A stretch of 64,000 nt of DNA from Streptomyces sp. NBC_01210 (lineage in GTDB: Bacteria; Actinomycetota; Actinomycetes; Streptomycetales; Streptomycetaceae). The notes beneath the pieces were generated by a model that was given only the letters and a program-made list of their open reading frames with translations, did not search any database and was not told the origin of the DNA. Positions 44,463 to 55,224 of this stretch are shown here, one piece after another; positions within the stretch are counted from its first letter, which is position 1; each line of letters starts with the position of its first letter. The stretch is from NCBI RefSeq assembly GCF_036010325.1, contig NZ_CP108549.1, positions 1,550,001 through 1,614,000 on the forward strand. Reading direction: 5' to 3'. Made by a program: the position numbers and the translations under genes.

Positions 44463-44885
44463 GTGCTGATCATCCCAGTCGATCGGAGTTGGCCCCCGGT
44501 CATTTCAGCCGGGGAAATCGCACGTACTTCATTGTCCCATGCCCATGCGTATGTGTGGCCTGGGAGAAAAGTCCAGCTCACGGCCGTGCGGTCGAGCGGA
44601 TCCTCCAAACGCGTCCGCCGTGGGTGTCCGGGCGCGGTGCCGAACGCCTCCGCCGCGGCCGAACGGCGTGCGCCAAGGCCGTGGGAGGCGTGCATGGGCA
44701 CAGGCGGATCGGACAATGAGCCCAGGACTGTGCTCTGCACGGCATGGGTGCCCCGGTCGGCCGCGTCACTCTCGTTTGTGGCGTGCCGCTGTCTGCCCAA
44801 CGCCCTCTCGCAGCCCGGTGGTTGTGCACTGGACCGGTCGGAGACACCGTTCAACCCGGTGCACGAAGCCCGGCCGTGACTCGGG
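44463..44885 (-). promoter_or_regulatory. Displaced native guaB1 upstream region
   Basis: Before integration these roughly 420 bp lay upstream of guaB1. They now read into the integrase. No gene with an RBS and plausible composition is seen on either strand. A native guaB1 promoter is expected here, but I could not fix its hexamers. Confidence 0.5.
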
Positions 44886-44913
44886 CTGCCGGCCCCGACG
44901 GCGGGGCCGGCAG
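44886..44913 (-). terminator. Terminator after the SorC-type regulator
   Basis: CTGCCGGCCCCG (44886-44897) and CGGGGCCGGCAG (44902-44913) form a perfect 12-bp stem with a 4-nt loop, 20 bp beyond the stop at 44934 on the minus strand. Confidence 0.8.
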
Positions 44914-44933
44914 TCGTCCTGCGAACCGTCCCG

Positions 44934-45941
44934 TCAGTCGTCCGGGTCAGCCCGGTCGAGTGCCGGCCGCGGTCCCGGCGGGGCCAGCAGCAGCTGGTCG
45001 GCTGCCGCCGTGTCCGTCACCAGGCTGGTGACCAGGCCGGAGCGCAGCACGGCACCGATCGCCTCCGCCTTGCGCTGGCCGCCCGCGATCGCCACCACCT
45101 CGGGGATACGGCGCAGCCGGTCGGCCTCGACCGTGATGCACCGCTCGCCCAGGTCGCGGCCGACCCGACGGCCCTCCGCGTCGAAGAGGTGGGCGGACAT
45201 CTCGGCTGCGACACCGAGCGAGGCGTAGTGCGCGCGCTCCTCGTCGGTGAGCATGTCGTGCACGGTCGAGATACCCGGCTCCCAGGAGCCGATGGAGACC
45301 GCAGCGACGGTGACCTTGTCGAAGTACTCGAAGGCGCGGGCGATCCCGGTCTGGTTGCGCAGCGCCGCGGCGGTCGCCGGGTCGGGCAGCAGCATCGGGG
45401 CATAGATGGGGTGGGCCTCGCCGCCGGAGACCTGCGCGGCACGCCGCACCGCCTCGACGGAGCCGCGCTCGGCAGTCCCGGCGTCGTACACGCCGGTGAG
45501 CTGGACGACCGTGCACGGCGGCAGCCGGTCGAGCGCGGCCGCCATATGGATGGTGGACCGGCCCCAGGCCAGACCGAGCACATCGCCCTCGTTCACCAGC
45601 TCGCCGAGCAGGTCGGCGGCCACCTCGCCCAGGTTCTCCGGGTCGGGCGACTCGTCCTCGCCCTCCGCCGGGGACTCCACCACGACCGCGTGCCGCAGGC
45701 CGTAGCGGGCGCGGAGCGCGTCGGAGCGCTCTGCGTCCAGCTCGGCGGGTACGCGGATCTCGATCCGTACGAGATCACGCTCGAGCGCCGTCTCCAGAAC
45801 CCGCGCGACCTTGAAGCGGCTGACGCCGAACTCCTCCGCGATCTGGATCTTGGATTTGCCCTCGAGATAGAAGCGGCGGGCCATGGCCGCCGCCTGCACC
45901 AGCTCAGCGGGTCCCATCCGCATGGCTGACCGGCCCGTCGA
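44934..45941 (-). CDS. SorC/DeoR-type sugar-binding transcriptional regulator
   Basis: The 335-residue protein has an N-terminal HTH (GKSKIQIAEEFGVSRFKVAR) and a large C-terminal sugar-phosphate-binding domain with GLAWGRSTIHMAAAL, VQLTGVYDAGTAERG and VAIAGGQRKAEAIGAVL. Such proteins respond to phosphorylated sugars. The GTG at 45941 is preceded by GAGGAG at six bases; a GTG at 45968 would lengthen the protein by nine residues. It lies downstream of rpe on the same strand, which may indicate a pentose-phosphate link (inference). Confidence 0.88.
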   Translation of the reverse strand, partial: STGRSAMRMGPAELVQAAAMARRFYLEGKSKIQIAEEFGVSRFKVARVLETALERDLVRIEIRVPAELDAERSDALRARYGLRHAVVVESPAEGEDESPDPENLGEVAADLLGELVNEGDVLGLAWGRSTIHMAAALDRLPPCTVVQLTGVYDAGTAERGSVEAVRRAAQVSGGEAHPIYAPMLLPDPATAAALRNQTGIARAFEYFDKVTVAAVSIGSWEPGISTVHDMLTDEERAHYASLGVAAEMSAHLFDAEGRRVGRDLGERCITVEADRLRRIPEVVAIAGGQRKAEAIGAVLRSGLVTSLVTDTAAADQLLLAPPGPRPALDRADPDD

Positions 45942-46008
45942 CACCGCGTTCTCCTCACTGCTGTACACACTCCGGATCCGTCATCCTGTCAGATCCGCCG
46001 GTCCTTGA

Positions 46009-46026
46009 TCGGCCCTGATGGGCCGA
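46009..46026 (-). terminator. Short hairpin after rpe
   Basis: TCGGCCC (46009-46015) and GGGCCGA (46020-46026) form a perfect 7-bp stem with a TGAT loop, 18 bp after the rpe stop on the minus strand. It is short and may only be partly effective. Confidence 0.5.
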
Positions 46027-46043
46027 GTTCACTTGCTTGTGGC

Positions 46044-46730
46044 TCAGTGGTTGCAAGCCCAGGGCGCCGAGGCGATGGTCTGCTGCGCCTTGCCGCGCAG
46101 TGCCCGCACCGCCTGCGCCGGGTCCTGCGCCCCGTACACCGCAGAACCGGCGACGAAAACGTCCGCGCCCGCCTCGGCACAGCGCTCGATCGTCGCGTCC
46201 GAAACCCCGCCGTCGACCTGCAGCCACAGCTCGAGGCCGTGCTTGGAGATCAGCTCCCGGGTGCGGCGGATCTTGGGCAGCATGATGTCCAGGAAGGCCT
46301 GGCCGCCGAAGCCGGGCTCCACGGTCATGATCAGCAGCATGTCGAGCTCGGGGAGCAGGTCCTCGTACGGCTCGATGGGGGTGGCGGGCTTGAGCGCCAT
46401 CGACGCGCGGGCACCCTTGGCCCGGATCTCGCGCGCCAGCCGCACCGGGGCGGCGGCTGCCTCGACATGGAAGGTGACGGATCCGGCCCCCGCTTCGACG
46501 TACTGCGGGGCCCACCGATCGGGGTCCTCGATCATCAGATGGCAGTCCAGCGGTGTGTCCGTCGCGCGGCTGAGGGATTCCACGATGGGCACGCCCAGGG
46601 TGAGGTTGGGCACGAAGTGGTTGTCCATGACATCGACATGGAGCCAGTCGGCGCCCTCGACGGCTCTGGCTTCCTCCGCCAGGCGGGAGAAGTCGGCGGA
46701 GAGGATGCTGGGACTGATCTGAACGGCCAT
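46044..46730 (-). CDS. rpe: Ribulose-phosphate 3-epimerase
   Basis: Rpe interconverts ribulose 5-phosphate and xylulose 5-phosphate. The 228-residue TIM barrel has [13 protein letters not shown], the metal-binding [33 protein letters not shown] and LQVDGGV motifs, all intact. The product feeds the pentose phosphate pathway and ribulose 5-phosphate for RibBA. It lies 181 bp downstream of rsmB on the same strand. Confidence 0.97.
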   Translation of the reverse strand: MAVQISPSILSADFSRLAEEARAVEGADWLHVDVMDNHFVPNLTLGVPIVESLSRATDTPLDCHLMIEDPDRWAPQYVEAGAGSVTFHVEAAAAPVRLAREIRAKGARASMALKPATPIEPYEDLLPELDMLLIMTVEPGFGGQAFLDIMLPKIRRTRELISKHGLELWLQVDGGVSDATIERCAEAGADVFVAGSAVYGAQDPAQAVRALRGKAQQTIASAPWACNH

Positions 46731-46911
46731 GGGCCAAGCCTGCCACGTTCCGGGACGCTTCCCCTCCCCAGTAGGGCTCCCGGTATGGACCAGAGGCTCC
46801 CCGGATCAGCACAGTCCACGCAATCCCGGCGATTCGGCCCGGCACCAGGGGTAATTGGGGGCGTCATGGCGGACGCGTTCGCGTCCGTGGGGCAGCGAAT
46901 TGAAGTACACC

Positions 46912-48345
46912 TCAGGCCGTGCGGCGCAGCAGCGCGAGATACATCGCGTCCGTGCCGTGCAGATGGGGCCACAGCTGTATGTCGGGTCCCTCGCCCAGCG
47001 CGGGAACGCCCGGGATCAGAGGCCGCGCGTCGAGCAGTTCGGCTTCCACGGCCGGGCCCCCTCGGCCCCTGAGCACGTCGTCCACGACCACCCGGGTCTC
47101 CGCGAGATGCGGCGAGCAGGTCGCGTATCCGACTACTCCCCCGACCCGTACGGCACTCAACGCCTCGCGCAGCAGCGCACGTTGGAGCGGCGCGAAGCCC
47201 TCGAGGTCCTCGGGGCGCCTGCGCCAGCGGGCTTCGGGCCTGCGCCGCAGCGCGCCGAGTCCGGTGCACGGCACGTCCATCAGTACGCGGTCGAACGAGC
47301 CGGGCAGCCACGGCGGCCGGGTGCCGTCGGCCGTGATGACCTGGTACGGGCCGGGGTTCCCGGCCAGCGCCCGCTCCACCAGCCGGGCCCGGTGCGGCTG
47401 CTTCTCGGAAGCCAGCAGCGACGCACCCCGCTGCGCGGCGAGCGCGGCCAGCAGCGCCGCCTTGCCGCCGGGTCCCGCGCAGCCGTCGAGCCAGCGCTCG
47501 TCGGGACCGTCCAGCGGCGCGTTGGCCAGGGCGATCGCGACAAGCTGGCTGCCCTCGTCCTGGACTCCGGCCCGCCCCTCCCGTACGGCGTCGATGGCGC
47601 CGGGCTCGCCGCCCTCGGCCAGCCGCACGGCGTACGGCGACCAGCGTCCCGGCAGCCCCGACTCCTCCCCCAGCACCTCGAGCAGCTCATCGGCCGTGGA
47701 ACGTCCTGGCCGGGCGACGAGCGTCACCTCGGGCCGCTCGTTGTCGGCCTCCAGCAGGTCCTCGATCCCGGCGCGCCCGCCGCCGAGTGAGTCCCACAGC
47801 GCGGAGACGATCCACCGCGGATGCGAGTGCACCACGGCCAGATAGTCCTCGGCGTCCTTGTCGTACGGCGGCGCGACCCGCTCCAGCCAGGCGTCGAGGT
47901 CGTCCTGGGCGATCTTCCGCAGTACGGCGTTGACGAACCTCGCCCGCCCGTCGCCGAGCACCACCCGGGCCAGCTCCACGCTCGCCGAGACCGCGGCATG
48001 CGAGGGGATCCGCGTCCCGAGCAGCTGGTGCGCACCGAGCGCGAGCACATCGAGCACCGGCGGATCGACCTCGCGCAGCGGCCGGTCGATGCAGGTCGCG
48101 ATGATCGCGTCGTACGTACCCTGGCGGCGCAGCGTCCCGTACACGAGCTCGGTGGCGAGCGCCGCGTCCCGCCCGTCGAAATCGTCCTTCTCCCTGGCCT
48201 TCTTGAGCAGGGGCGGCAGGACGAGGTTCGCGTACGCGTCCCGCTCGTCGACGGCCCGCAGTGCCTCGAAGGCGAGGATCCGCACGGGATCCTTCTTGGG
48301 GCGGCGGTACGGCTTCGGGGGACGGCGATGTGCCTGCTCGTTCAA
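46912..48345 (-). CDS. rsmB: RsmB-type 16S rRNA m5C methyltransferase
   Basis: The 477-residue protein has an N-terminal NusB-like RNA-binding domain (about 20-160; RILAFEALRAVDERDAYANL, AHQLLGTRIPSHAAVS). It has a C-terminal SAM-dependent methyltransferase domain with WLDGCAGPGGKAALLA, the catalytic DVPCTGLGALRRRPEARW and YATCSPH. Both catalytic cysteines are present. It follows fmt by 32 bp, the common fmt-rsmB order. Confidence 0.95.
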   Translation of the reverse strand: MNEQAHRRPPKPYRRPKKDPVRILAFEALRAVDERDAYANLVLPPLLKKAREKDDFDGRDAALATELVYGTLRRQGTYDAIIATCIDRPLREVDPPVLDVLALGAHQLLGTRIPSHAAVSASVELARVVLGDGRARFVNAVLRKIAQDDLDAWLERVAPPYDKDAEDYLAVVHSHPRWIVSALWDSLGGGRAGIEDLLEADNERPEVTLVARPGRSTADELLEVLGEESGLPGRWSPYAVRLAEGGEPGAIDAVREGRAGVQDEGSQLVAIALANAPLDGPDERWLDGCAGPGGKAALLAALAAQRGASLLASEKQPHRARLVERALAGNPGPYQVITADGTRPPWLPGSFDRVLMDVPCTGLGALRRRPEARWRRRPEDLEGFAPLQRALLREALSAVRVGGVVGYATCSPHLAETRVVVDDVLRGRGGPAVEAELLDARPLIPGVPALGEGPDIQLWPHLHGTDAMYLALLRRTA

Positions 48346-48377
48346 AGGTGCTCCGCGATTGAAAGGGTCGAACCCCC

Positions 48378-49322
48378 TCAGCCTACGTCCGCGGCTCCCA
48401 CCCGCTCGCCCGGGGCGATCCGCACTCCGCGCGCCCAGTCGGCTGCCCGCATCGGCTTCTTGCCCTGCGGCTGGACCCAGAGCAGCTCGAGGGCGTGCGA
48501 TCCGGTGCCGACGTACACATTGTTCTTGCCGGCCGAGAGCTGCCCGGGCGCGAGGTCCGTGCGGTCGGGCAGCAGCGCCGCCTGGATCAGCTTGAGCCGC
48601 TCGCCGCGGAAGACCGTCCAGGCACCGGGAGCGGGCGTGCAGCCGCGTACGAGGCGGTCGAGGCGCAGCGCCGGAGCTGTCCAGTCCAGGTGGGCGTCCT
48701 CGACGTTGATCTTCGGCGCGAGCGAGATGCCCTCGGCCGGCTGCGGCACGGCCTGCAGGTTGCCGTCCTCGATGCCGTCCATGGTCGCGACAAGCAGCCC
48801 GGCGCCGGCGAAAGCGAGCCGGGTGAGCAGATCGCCGCTGGTGTCGGTGGACCGCACCTGCTCGGTGATCACCCCGTAGACCGGGCCCGAGTCCAGCCCT
48901 TCCTCGATCAGGAAGGTCGAGGCGCCGGTCACCTCGTCACCGGCGATGATGGCGTGCTGGACAGGTGCGGCGCCACGCCAGGCGGGCAGCAGCGAGAAGT
49001 GCAGATTGACCCAGCCGCGGGCCGGCACGTCCAGCGCCACCTTCGGCAGCAGCGCACCGTAGGCGACGACCGGGCAGCAGTCGGGCGCGATCTCGCGCAG
49101 CCGCGCCAGGAATTCCTCGTCCCGCGGCTTGACCGGCTTGAGCACCTCGATCCCGGCCTCCTCGGCCCGCTGGGCGACCGGGCTGGCGACCAGATGGCGG
49201 CCGCGCCCGGCGGGAGCGTCCGGCCTGGTGACGACGGCGGCCACTTCATGCCGGTCGGAGGCGATCAGTGCGTCCAGGGCGGGTACGGCGACCTCGGGGG
49301 TGCCTGCGAAGACGAGCTTCAT
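48378..49322 (-). CDS. fmt: Methionyl-tRNA formyltransferase
   Basis: Fmt formylates initiator Met-tRNA using 10-formyl-THF. The 314-residue protein begins [20 protein letters not shown]. It has the folate-site residues in [20 protein letters not shown] and a C-terminal tRNA-binding domain. The ATG at 49322 was chosen at the start of conservation; longer in-frame starts are not supported. Confidence 0.97.
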   Translation of the reverse strand: MKLVFAGTPEVAVPALDALIASDRHEVAAVVTRPDAPAGRGRHLVASPVAQRAEEAGIEVLKPVKPRDEEFLARLREIAPDCCPVVAYGALLPKVALDVPARGWVNLHFSLLPAWRGAAPVQHAIIAGDEVTGASTFLIEEGLDSGPVYGVITEQVRSTDTSGDLLTRLAFAGAGLLVATMDGIEDGNLQAVPQPAEGISLAPKINVEDAHLDWTAPALRLDRLVRGCTPAPGAWTVFRGERLKLIQAALLPDRTDLAPGQLSAGKNNVYVGTGSHALELLWVQPQGKKPMRAADWARGVRIAPGERVGAADVG

Positions 49323-49512
49323 CGGTGGCTGACTGCCTCTCAGGCTGGTACGTGCAGGTAACTGGCGTGCATGCGTGCGGTGACGAGCAGCGCACCAGTC
49401 TATGCGCGGGGCAGCAGGGGGCGTACGGAGGACTGTGCGCCCCGCGCACATACGCATACGCCCCCGCAGCGTGACCACATCGCCGGGTTGAGCGTTGGTC
49501 AAGAGAGATTGA

Positions 49513-50112
<600 letters not shown>

Positions 50113-50120
50113 CCTTCCGC

Positions 50121-50155
50121 CGGCTGCCCCTGCCCCCTTCGGGCGGGGGCAGCCG
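50121..50155. terminator. Terminator between the HTH gene and priA
   Basis: CGGCTGCCCC (50121-50130) and GGGGCAGCCG (50146-50155) pair around an inner GCCC/GGGC stem, followed by CTTCTTGT on the plus strand. It lies between convergent genes. Confidence 0.75.
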
Positions 50156-50206
50156 CTTCTTGTACGGGGTCCTGCCTCCGTTGCCGGGTACTTCCCGCCG
50201 TCAGCC

Positions 50207-52351
50207 TCAGCCGATGTCCGGTGGGTCGATTCTGATCCGTACCGGCTCGCCGCCGCCGCGTGCCGTCCTGGCCGCCTGTGCGGTCTTCAGTGCGGCGGCG
50301 AGCGCCGAACCGCTGCCCGGCGGAACCCTCAGCAGCACCCGCTCCCACACCTCACCCAGCGGGGGATCGCCCGGCCTGCGGGGCCTGCCGGGGTCGGTGG
50401 CCGGCACGGGGACAGGGCCAAGCACCTCGGCGTCGACCGGGAGCTCGGCCGTCGCCACGAAGGCGGCGATCGCCTCCGCCCGGCCGGTCACCGCGGCCAT
50501 CCGCGACACCGGCGGGAATCCCAGCTCGGCCCGCTCGCCGAGCTCGCGCTGCGCGTGTCCCACCGGGTCCCAGCGCACCAGCGCCTGCACGGGCCGCAGC
50601 GTCGGCTCGGCGACGATCACCACAGTGCCGCCCTCGCTCTGCCCGCGCACCAGCGAGGCGGCGTCCATCCAGCGCCGCAGCGCATCCTCGCCCGCCCGTA
50701 GATCGGGCCGTCCGAGCATCGCCCAGCCGTCGAGCAGCAGCGCCGCCGCGTATCCGCCGTCCGCGACGGGCTCCGCGCCGGGCGTGCTCACCACCAGCGC
50801 GGGGCGCCCCGGCACAGTGTCCAGCACATGGTCCCGGCCCGATGTACGTACCTGGACGGCGGGGAAGGCCCGGCCGAGCTCCTCCGCCGTGCGCCGTGCG
50901 CCGACGATCTGGGCGCGCAGCTTCGTACTCCCGCACGCGACGCAGTGCCAGTCCGGCGCACCGCGCCCGCACCATCCGCACTTCAGATCGTGCGCGTCCG
51001 GCGCTTCCAGGGGTCCCGAGCAGTGCCGGCACCGGGCGGGCGTCCGGCATCGCTCGCACGCCAGTCTCGGCACATAGCCCCGCCTCGGCACCTGCACCAG
51101 CACCGGCCCGTTCTTCAGCCCGTCCCGTACGGTCCGCCAAGCCAGACTGGGCAGCCGCGCCGCCCGCGCCGCCTCGTCCCGCGCCAGCTCGCCGTCCCCG
51201 ACGGTACGCACCAGGGGCGCGGCGCTGCGCACCTGCTCCCGGTCGGCGATCAGCGGCAGGGCCCACCCGCTCGCCACCAGCTGGGCGGCCTCCACCGTGC
51301 AGCTCGTACTCCCCAGCAGAAAGCCGCACGAGTCGTGCGTGGCCCTCAGCTCGAGTACCTCGCGCACATGCGGGAACGGTGCGTTCTCATCGCTGTGGCT
51401 CGAGTCGCCGTCGTCCCAGATCGCGACGAGGCCGAGATCCTGGACGGGCGCGAACATCGCGGCCCGGGTGCCGACGACGGCCCGCACCGACCCCCGGCGC
51501 ACGGCGAGCCACTGCCGGTACCGCTTCTCGGGCCCGGACTCGGCGGTCAGCACCGCATGTCGCCCCTCCCCCAGCAGCGCGGTCAGCGCGGTATCGACCC
51601 GCGCCGCGCGCCGCCCGTCGGGCACGACCACCAGCGCGCCCCGCCCGGAGGCCAGCGTTGCCGCGACGGCCCGCGCCAGCTCGTCCGGCCACTGCGGCCC
51701 GGGGAGCGCGGTCCACACGGCCCGCGGCGCGCCACCACTCGCGAGCGCCTCCAGAAACGCCGCCCCACGCCCGTACCGCCCCCAGCTCCCTGCCTCCGGC
51801 GCGGCCGGCGGCGGCAGCGGCTCCGGTGAGGGCTTCGACTCGGCCCGCCCGTTCCTGGGCGGGACGGCGAGCTGCAGCACATCCGCCAGGCTCCCGGCGT
51901 ACCGGTCGGCGACCGCGCGCGCGAGGGCAAGCATCTCGGGGCTGAGCACCGGCTCGGGCGAGACCACGTAGGCGAGCGCCGCGAGCGCTCCCGCGTAGTC
52001 GGACTCCGCGCGCCGCTCGATGAGAAACCCGTCGATCAGCCCGCCGCCTTCACGCCGGCCATCCCGCACCCGGTGCGCCCCGGCCCCGAACCGCACCCGC
52101 ACCCGCACTCCGGGCTGCGCGTCCGCGTCGAGCTCCTCGGGCACGGCGTAGTCGAAGTACTGGTCGAGATGGAGCACGCCCTTGTTGACCATGACCCGCG
52201 CCACGGGCAGCTCCTTGGCCAGCGCGGCCCCACGCCAGGTCCGCGGCTTGGCCTTGGGCACCTTGGCCTTGCGCACGGTCTCCCGGATGAGCGCAAGCTG
52301 CTCCGGCCCACCGGCGGCGGGCTCTTCGGGCTGCTTGTTGTCGCTGCTCAC
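50207..52351 (-). CDS. priA: Primosomal protein N' (actinobacterial type)
   Basis: The 714-residue protein has a 3' DNA-binding domain (VARVMVNKGVLHLDQYFDYA), a degenerate helicase core and the zinc-binding block (CERCRTPARCRHCSGPL, CGWCGRGAPDWHCVACGS). The ATP-binding loop is lost: where GxxxxGKT is expected there is SGRGALVVVPDGRRAARV. The DEAH box is replaced by IWDDGDSSHSDE. Actinobacterial PriA proteins are known for this, so it probably restarts replication forks by binding rather than by unwinding. The GTG at 52351 is a likely start with only a weak RBS. Confidence 0.93.
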   Translation of the reverse strand: MSSDNKQPEEPAAGGPEQLALIRETVRKAKVPKAKPRTWRGAALAKELPVARVMVNKGVLHLDQYFDYAVPEELDADAQPGVRVRVRFGAGAHRVRDGRREGGGLIDGFLIERRAESDYAGALAALAYVVSPEPVLSPEMLALARAVADRYAGSLADVLQLAVPPRNGRAESKPSPEPLPPPAAPEAGSWGRYGRGAAFLEALASGGAPRAVWTALPGPQWPDELARAVAATLASGRGALVVVPDGRRAARVDTALTALLGEGRHAVLTAESGPEKRYRQWLAVRRGSVRAVVGTRAAMFAPVQDLGLVAIWDDGDSSHSDENAPFPHVREVLELRATHDSCGFLLGSTSCTVEAAQLVASGWALPLIADREQVRSAAPLVRTVGDGELARDEAARAARLPSLAWRTVRDGLKNGPVLVQVPRRGYVPRLACERCRTPARCRHCSGPLEAPDAHDLKCGWCGRGAPDWHCVACGSTKLRAQIVGARRTAEELGRAFPAVQVRTSGRDHVLDTVPGRPALVVSTPGAEPVADGGYAAALLLDGWAMLGRPDLRAGEDALRRWMDAASLVRGQSEGGTVVIVAEPTLRPVQALVRWDPVGHAQRELGERAELGFPPVSRMAAVTGRAEAIAAFVATAELPVDAEVLGPVPVPATDPGRPRRPGDPPLGEVWERVLLRVPPGSGSALAAALKTAQAARTARGGGEPVRIRIDPPDIG

Positions 52352-52409
52352 AGCCAAATTCCTACCAGACGCCACTGACACGGCCACCCGCCCGAACCCC
52401 GGTACGCGC

Positions 52410-52442
52410 GACGGCCCCGGACCTTTGCGGTCCGGGGCCGTC
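52410..52442 (-). terminator. Terminator after metK
   Basis: GACGGCCCCGGAC (52410-52422) and GTCCGGGGCCGTC (52430-52442) form a perfect 13-bp stem with a 7-nt loop, 27 bp beyond the metK stop on the minus strand and just upstream of priA. Confidence 0.85.
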
Positions 52443-52468
52443 ACACGGGCGTTGTGGCTTACGGAGCC

Positions 52469-53677
52469 TTACAGCCCCGCGGCCTTGCGCAGCGCGTCCA
52501 CGCGGTCCGTGCGCTCCCACGTGAAGTCCGCGAGTTCGCGGCCGAAGTGGCCGTACGCCGCGGTCTGTGCGTAGATCGGGCGCAGCAGGTCCAGGTCGCG
52601 AATGATCGCGGCCGGGCGGAGGTCGAAGACCTCGGCGATGGCCTGCTCGATCTTGTCGACCTCGAGTGTGGCCGTGCCGAAGGTCTCGACGAAGAGTCCG
52701 ACCGGCTCGGCCTTGCCGATGGCGTACGCGACCTGGACCTCGCAGCGTGCCGCGAGGCCGGCGGCCACCACGTTCTTGGCGACCCAGCGCATCGCGTACG
52801 CGGCCGAGCGGTCCACCTTCGACGGGTCCTTGCCCGAGAACGCGCCGCCGCCGTGCCGGGCCATGCCGCCGTACGTGTCGATGATGATCTTCCGGCCGGT
52901 CAGACCCGCGTCGCCCATCGGGCCACCGATCTCGAACCGGCCCGTCGGGTTGACCAGCAGCCGGTAGCCGTCGGTGTCCAGCTTGATGCCGTCCTCGACG
53001 AGCTGCTTCAGCACATGCTCGACGACGAACTCGCGGATGTCGGGGGCGAGCAGCGAGTCCAGGTCGATGTCGGACGCGTGCTGCGAGGAGACGACCACGG
53101 TGTCCAGACGCGCGGCCTTGTCACCGTCGTACTCGATGGTGACCTGGGTCTTGCCGTCGGGGCGCAGGTAGGGGATGGTCCCGTTCTTGCGTACCTCGGA
53201 GAGGCGGCGGGAGAGCCGGTGCGCCAGGTGGATCGGCAGCGGCATCAACGCGGGCGTCTCGTCGCAGGCGTAGCCGAACATCAGGCCCTGGTCGCCGGCG
53301 CCCTGCTTGTCGAGCTCGTCCTCGTCGCCCTCGACGCGCTTCTCGTACGCGGTGTCGACGCCCTGCGCGATGTCCGGCGACTGCGCGCCGATGGAGACCG
53401 AGACGCCGCAGGACGCGCCGTCGAAGCCCTTCTTCGAGGAGTCGTAACCGATCTCAAGGATCTTGTTCCGCACGAGCGTGGGGATGTCGGCGTACGCCTT
53501 GGTGGTCACCTCGCCGGCCACATGCACCAGGCCGGTGGTGATCAAGGTCTCCACGGCAACGCGGGAGGTCGGGTCCTCCTGCAGAAGGGCGTCGAGAATG
53601 GTGTCGCTGATCTGGTCAGCGATCTTGTCGGGGTGACCCTCGGTCACGGACTCCGAGGTGAAGAGACGGCGGGACAC
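52469..53677 (-). CDS. metK: S-adenosylmethionine synthetase
   Basis: MetK makes SAM from methionine and ATP. The 402-residue protein has [18 protein letters not shown] at the N-terminus, the [12 protein letters not shown] loop, [11 protein letters not shown] and [19 protein letters not shown]. All signature residues are intact. The GTG start has GGGAG upstream. No SAM riboswitch could be recognised in the 240-bp gap upstream, and the gene ends at a strong terminator. Confidence 0.98.
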   Translation of the reverse strand: MSRRLFTSESVTEGHPDKIADQISDTILDALLQEDPTSRVAVETLITTGLVHVAGEVTTKAYADIPTLVRNKILEIGYDSSKKGFDGASCGVSVSIGAQSPDIAQGVDTAYEKRVEGDEDELDKQGAGDQGLMFGYACDETPALMPLPIHLAHRLSRRLSEVRKNGTIPYLRPDGKTQVTIEYDGDKAARLDTVVVSSQHASDIDLDSLLAPDIREFVVEHVLKQLVEDGIKLDTDGYRLLVNPTGRFEIGGPMGDAGLTGRKIIIDTYGGMARHGGGAFSGKDPSKVDRSAAYAMRWVAKNVVAAGLAARCEVQVAYAIGKAEPVGLFVETFGTATLEVDKIEQAIAEVFDLRPAAIIRDLDLLRPIYAQTAAYGHFGRELADFTWERTDRVDALRKAAGL

Positions 53678-53918
53678 ATCGCTCCCTGGGGTTGCAGCGG
53701 CTGCTGGCTGATCATTTTTGGACCGGCCGGGGGCTGCGCCCCGCGACGTTCCACGAGCAGTTTATCGGTCGCCCTCCCCCGCCGGACCACCCGTCTCGCT
53801 CCGTGGGAGCTCTGTGACCTGTGACGCGACTGAAAACTGTAGGCCGATCGGCCCCAATCCACGAGCGTTTCGCCGGTTTTCGTGGGGTTTCATACATCCA
53901 CTGGGCGAATCCAAGAAT

Positions 53919-55127
53919 TCACCCGAGTCGCGGGACAACAAGGTCCCACACGGTGTCCGCGAGAGATTCCTTGGGTCCGTGAGGCACCGGCGTCTCGCCG
54001 CCGTCCGCGGCGAGCACCACGGCTTCGTTCTCCTCGGAGCCGAAGGTCTTGCGCTCCCCCACCTCATTGACCACGAGCAGGTCGCAGCCCTTGCGGCGCA
54101 GCTTGTCACGGCCGTTGGCGAGAACGTCGTCGGTCTCCGCGGCGAAACCGACGATGACCTGGGCGGGGCGGGCCCGTTCGCTGGAGATCTCCGCGAGTAT
54201 GTCCGGGTTGCGGACCAGTGCGACGGGCGCGGGCTCCTGGCCGTCCTTCTTCTTGATCTTGCCTTCGGCGTACGCGACGGGGCGGAAGTCCGCGACGGCC
54301 GCGGCCATCACCACGGCATCGGCGGCCGCCGCCGCCTTGAGCACGGCCTCGCGCAGCTGGACCGCCGTGCCGACGTGGACCACGTCGACGCCCGCAGGGT
54401 CCGGTATCCCGGTGTTCGCCTCGATGAGCGTGACCCTGGCGCCGCGGGCCGCCGCGGTGCGCGCCAGCGCGTACCCCTGCTTGCCGGAGGAGCGGTTCCC
54501 CAGGTAGCGGACCGGGTCGAGCGGCTCGCGCGTGCCGCCCGCGCTGACGACGACATGGCGGCCGGCGAGATCCGGCGCGGCGACACCACGGGCGAGCACC
54601 CGGCGGCAGACCTCGAAGATCTCGCCCGGATCCGGAAGCCGGCCCTTGCCGGTGTCCACACCGGTGAGCCGCCCCACGGCCGGCTCGATCACAACGGCTC
54701 CACGGCGGCGCAGCGTCGCCACATTCTCCTGGGTGGCCTGGTGCTCCCACATCTCGGTGTGCATCGCGGGCGCGAAGACCACCGGACAGCGGGCGGTCAG
54801 GAGCGTATTGGTGAGCAGGTCGTCGGCGAGGCCGTGGGCCGCCTTGGCGAGCATGTCGGCGGTGGCGGGCGCGACGACGACCAGATCGGCGTCCTGTCCG
54901 ATCCGTACGTGCGGCACCTCGTGGACGTCGGACCAGACCTCGGTCGAGACGGGGTGGCCGGAAAGCGCCGACCAGGTCGCCGCGCCGACGAAGTGCAGTG
55001 CCGACGCGGTCGGCACCACCCGTACGTCGTGACCCGACTCGGTCAGCCTCCGCAGCAGCTCGCACGCCTTGTACGCGGCGATGCCTCCGCTGACCCCCAG
55101 AACGACCTTCGGCTTGTCCAGTGTCAC
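53919..55127 (-). CDS. coaBC: Bifunctional phosphopantothenoylcysteine decarboxylase / ligase
   Basis: CoaBC carries out two steps of coenzyme A synthesis. The 402-residue protein has a flavoprotein decarboxylase half (LGVSGGIAAYKACELLR, APAMHTEMWEH) and a synthetase half (VVVSAGGTREPLDPVRYLGN, DLLVVNEV). GGGGAG before the GTG at 55127 decides the start over a longer frame. It sits between rpoZ and metK in the conserved order. Confidence 0.95.
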   Translation of the reverse strand: MTLDKPKVVLGVSGGIAAYKACELLRRLTESGHDVRVVPTASALHFVGAATWSALSGHPVSTEVWSDVHEVPHVRIGQDADLVVVAPATADMLAKAAHGLADDLLTNTLLTARCPVVFAPAMHTEMWEHQATQENVATLRRRGAVVIEPAVGRLTGVDTGKGRLPDPGEIFEVCRRVLARGVAAPDLAGRHVVVSAGGTREPLDPVRYLGNRSSGKQGYALARTAAARGARVTLIEANTGIPDPAGVDVVHVGTAVQLREAVLKAAAAADAVVMAAAVADFRPVAYAEGKIKKKDGQEPAPVALVRNPDILAEISSERARPAQVIVGFAAETDDVLANGRDKLRRKGCDLLVVNEVGERKTFGSEENEAVVLAADGGETPVPHGPKESLADTVWDLVVPRLG

Positions 55128-55170
55128 TGCTGCGTCTCCCCGCATTCGGATGCGTACATCCCCATGACAC

Positions 55171-55207
55171 ACCACAGGCCCGGCGGACGCTCCGCCGGGC
55201 CTGTGGT
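55171..55207 (-). terminator. Terminator after rpoZ
   Basis: ACCACAGGCCCGGCGGA (55171-55187) and TCCGCCGGGCCTGTGGT (55191-55207) form a perfect 17-bp stem with a CGC loop, 18 bp after the rpoZ stop on the minus strand. Confidence 0.88.
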
Positions 55208-55224
55208 GAAGGAACAGAATGTGC

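Noticed and set aside
44403..44879. Plus-strand frame across attR and the old guaB1 leader
   Set aside because: Antisense to the integrase fusion and leader; no motif or RBS.
53678..53918. SAM riboswitch upstream of metK
   Set aside because: No SAM-I or SAM-II landmark sequences or consistent stems were found in this gap.
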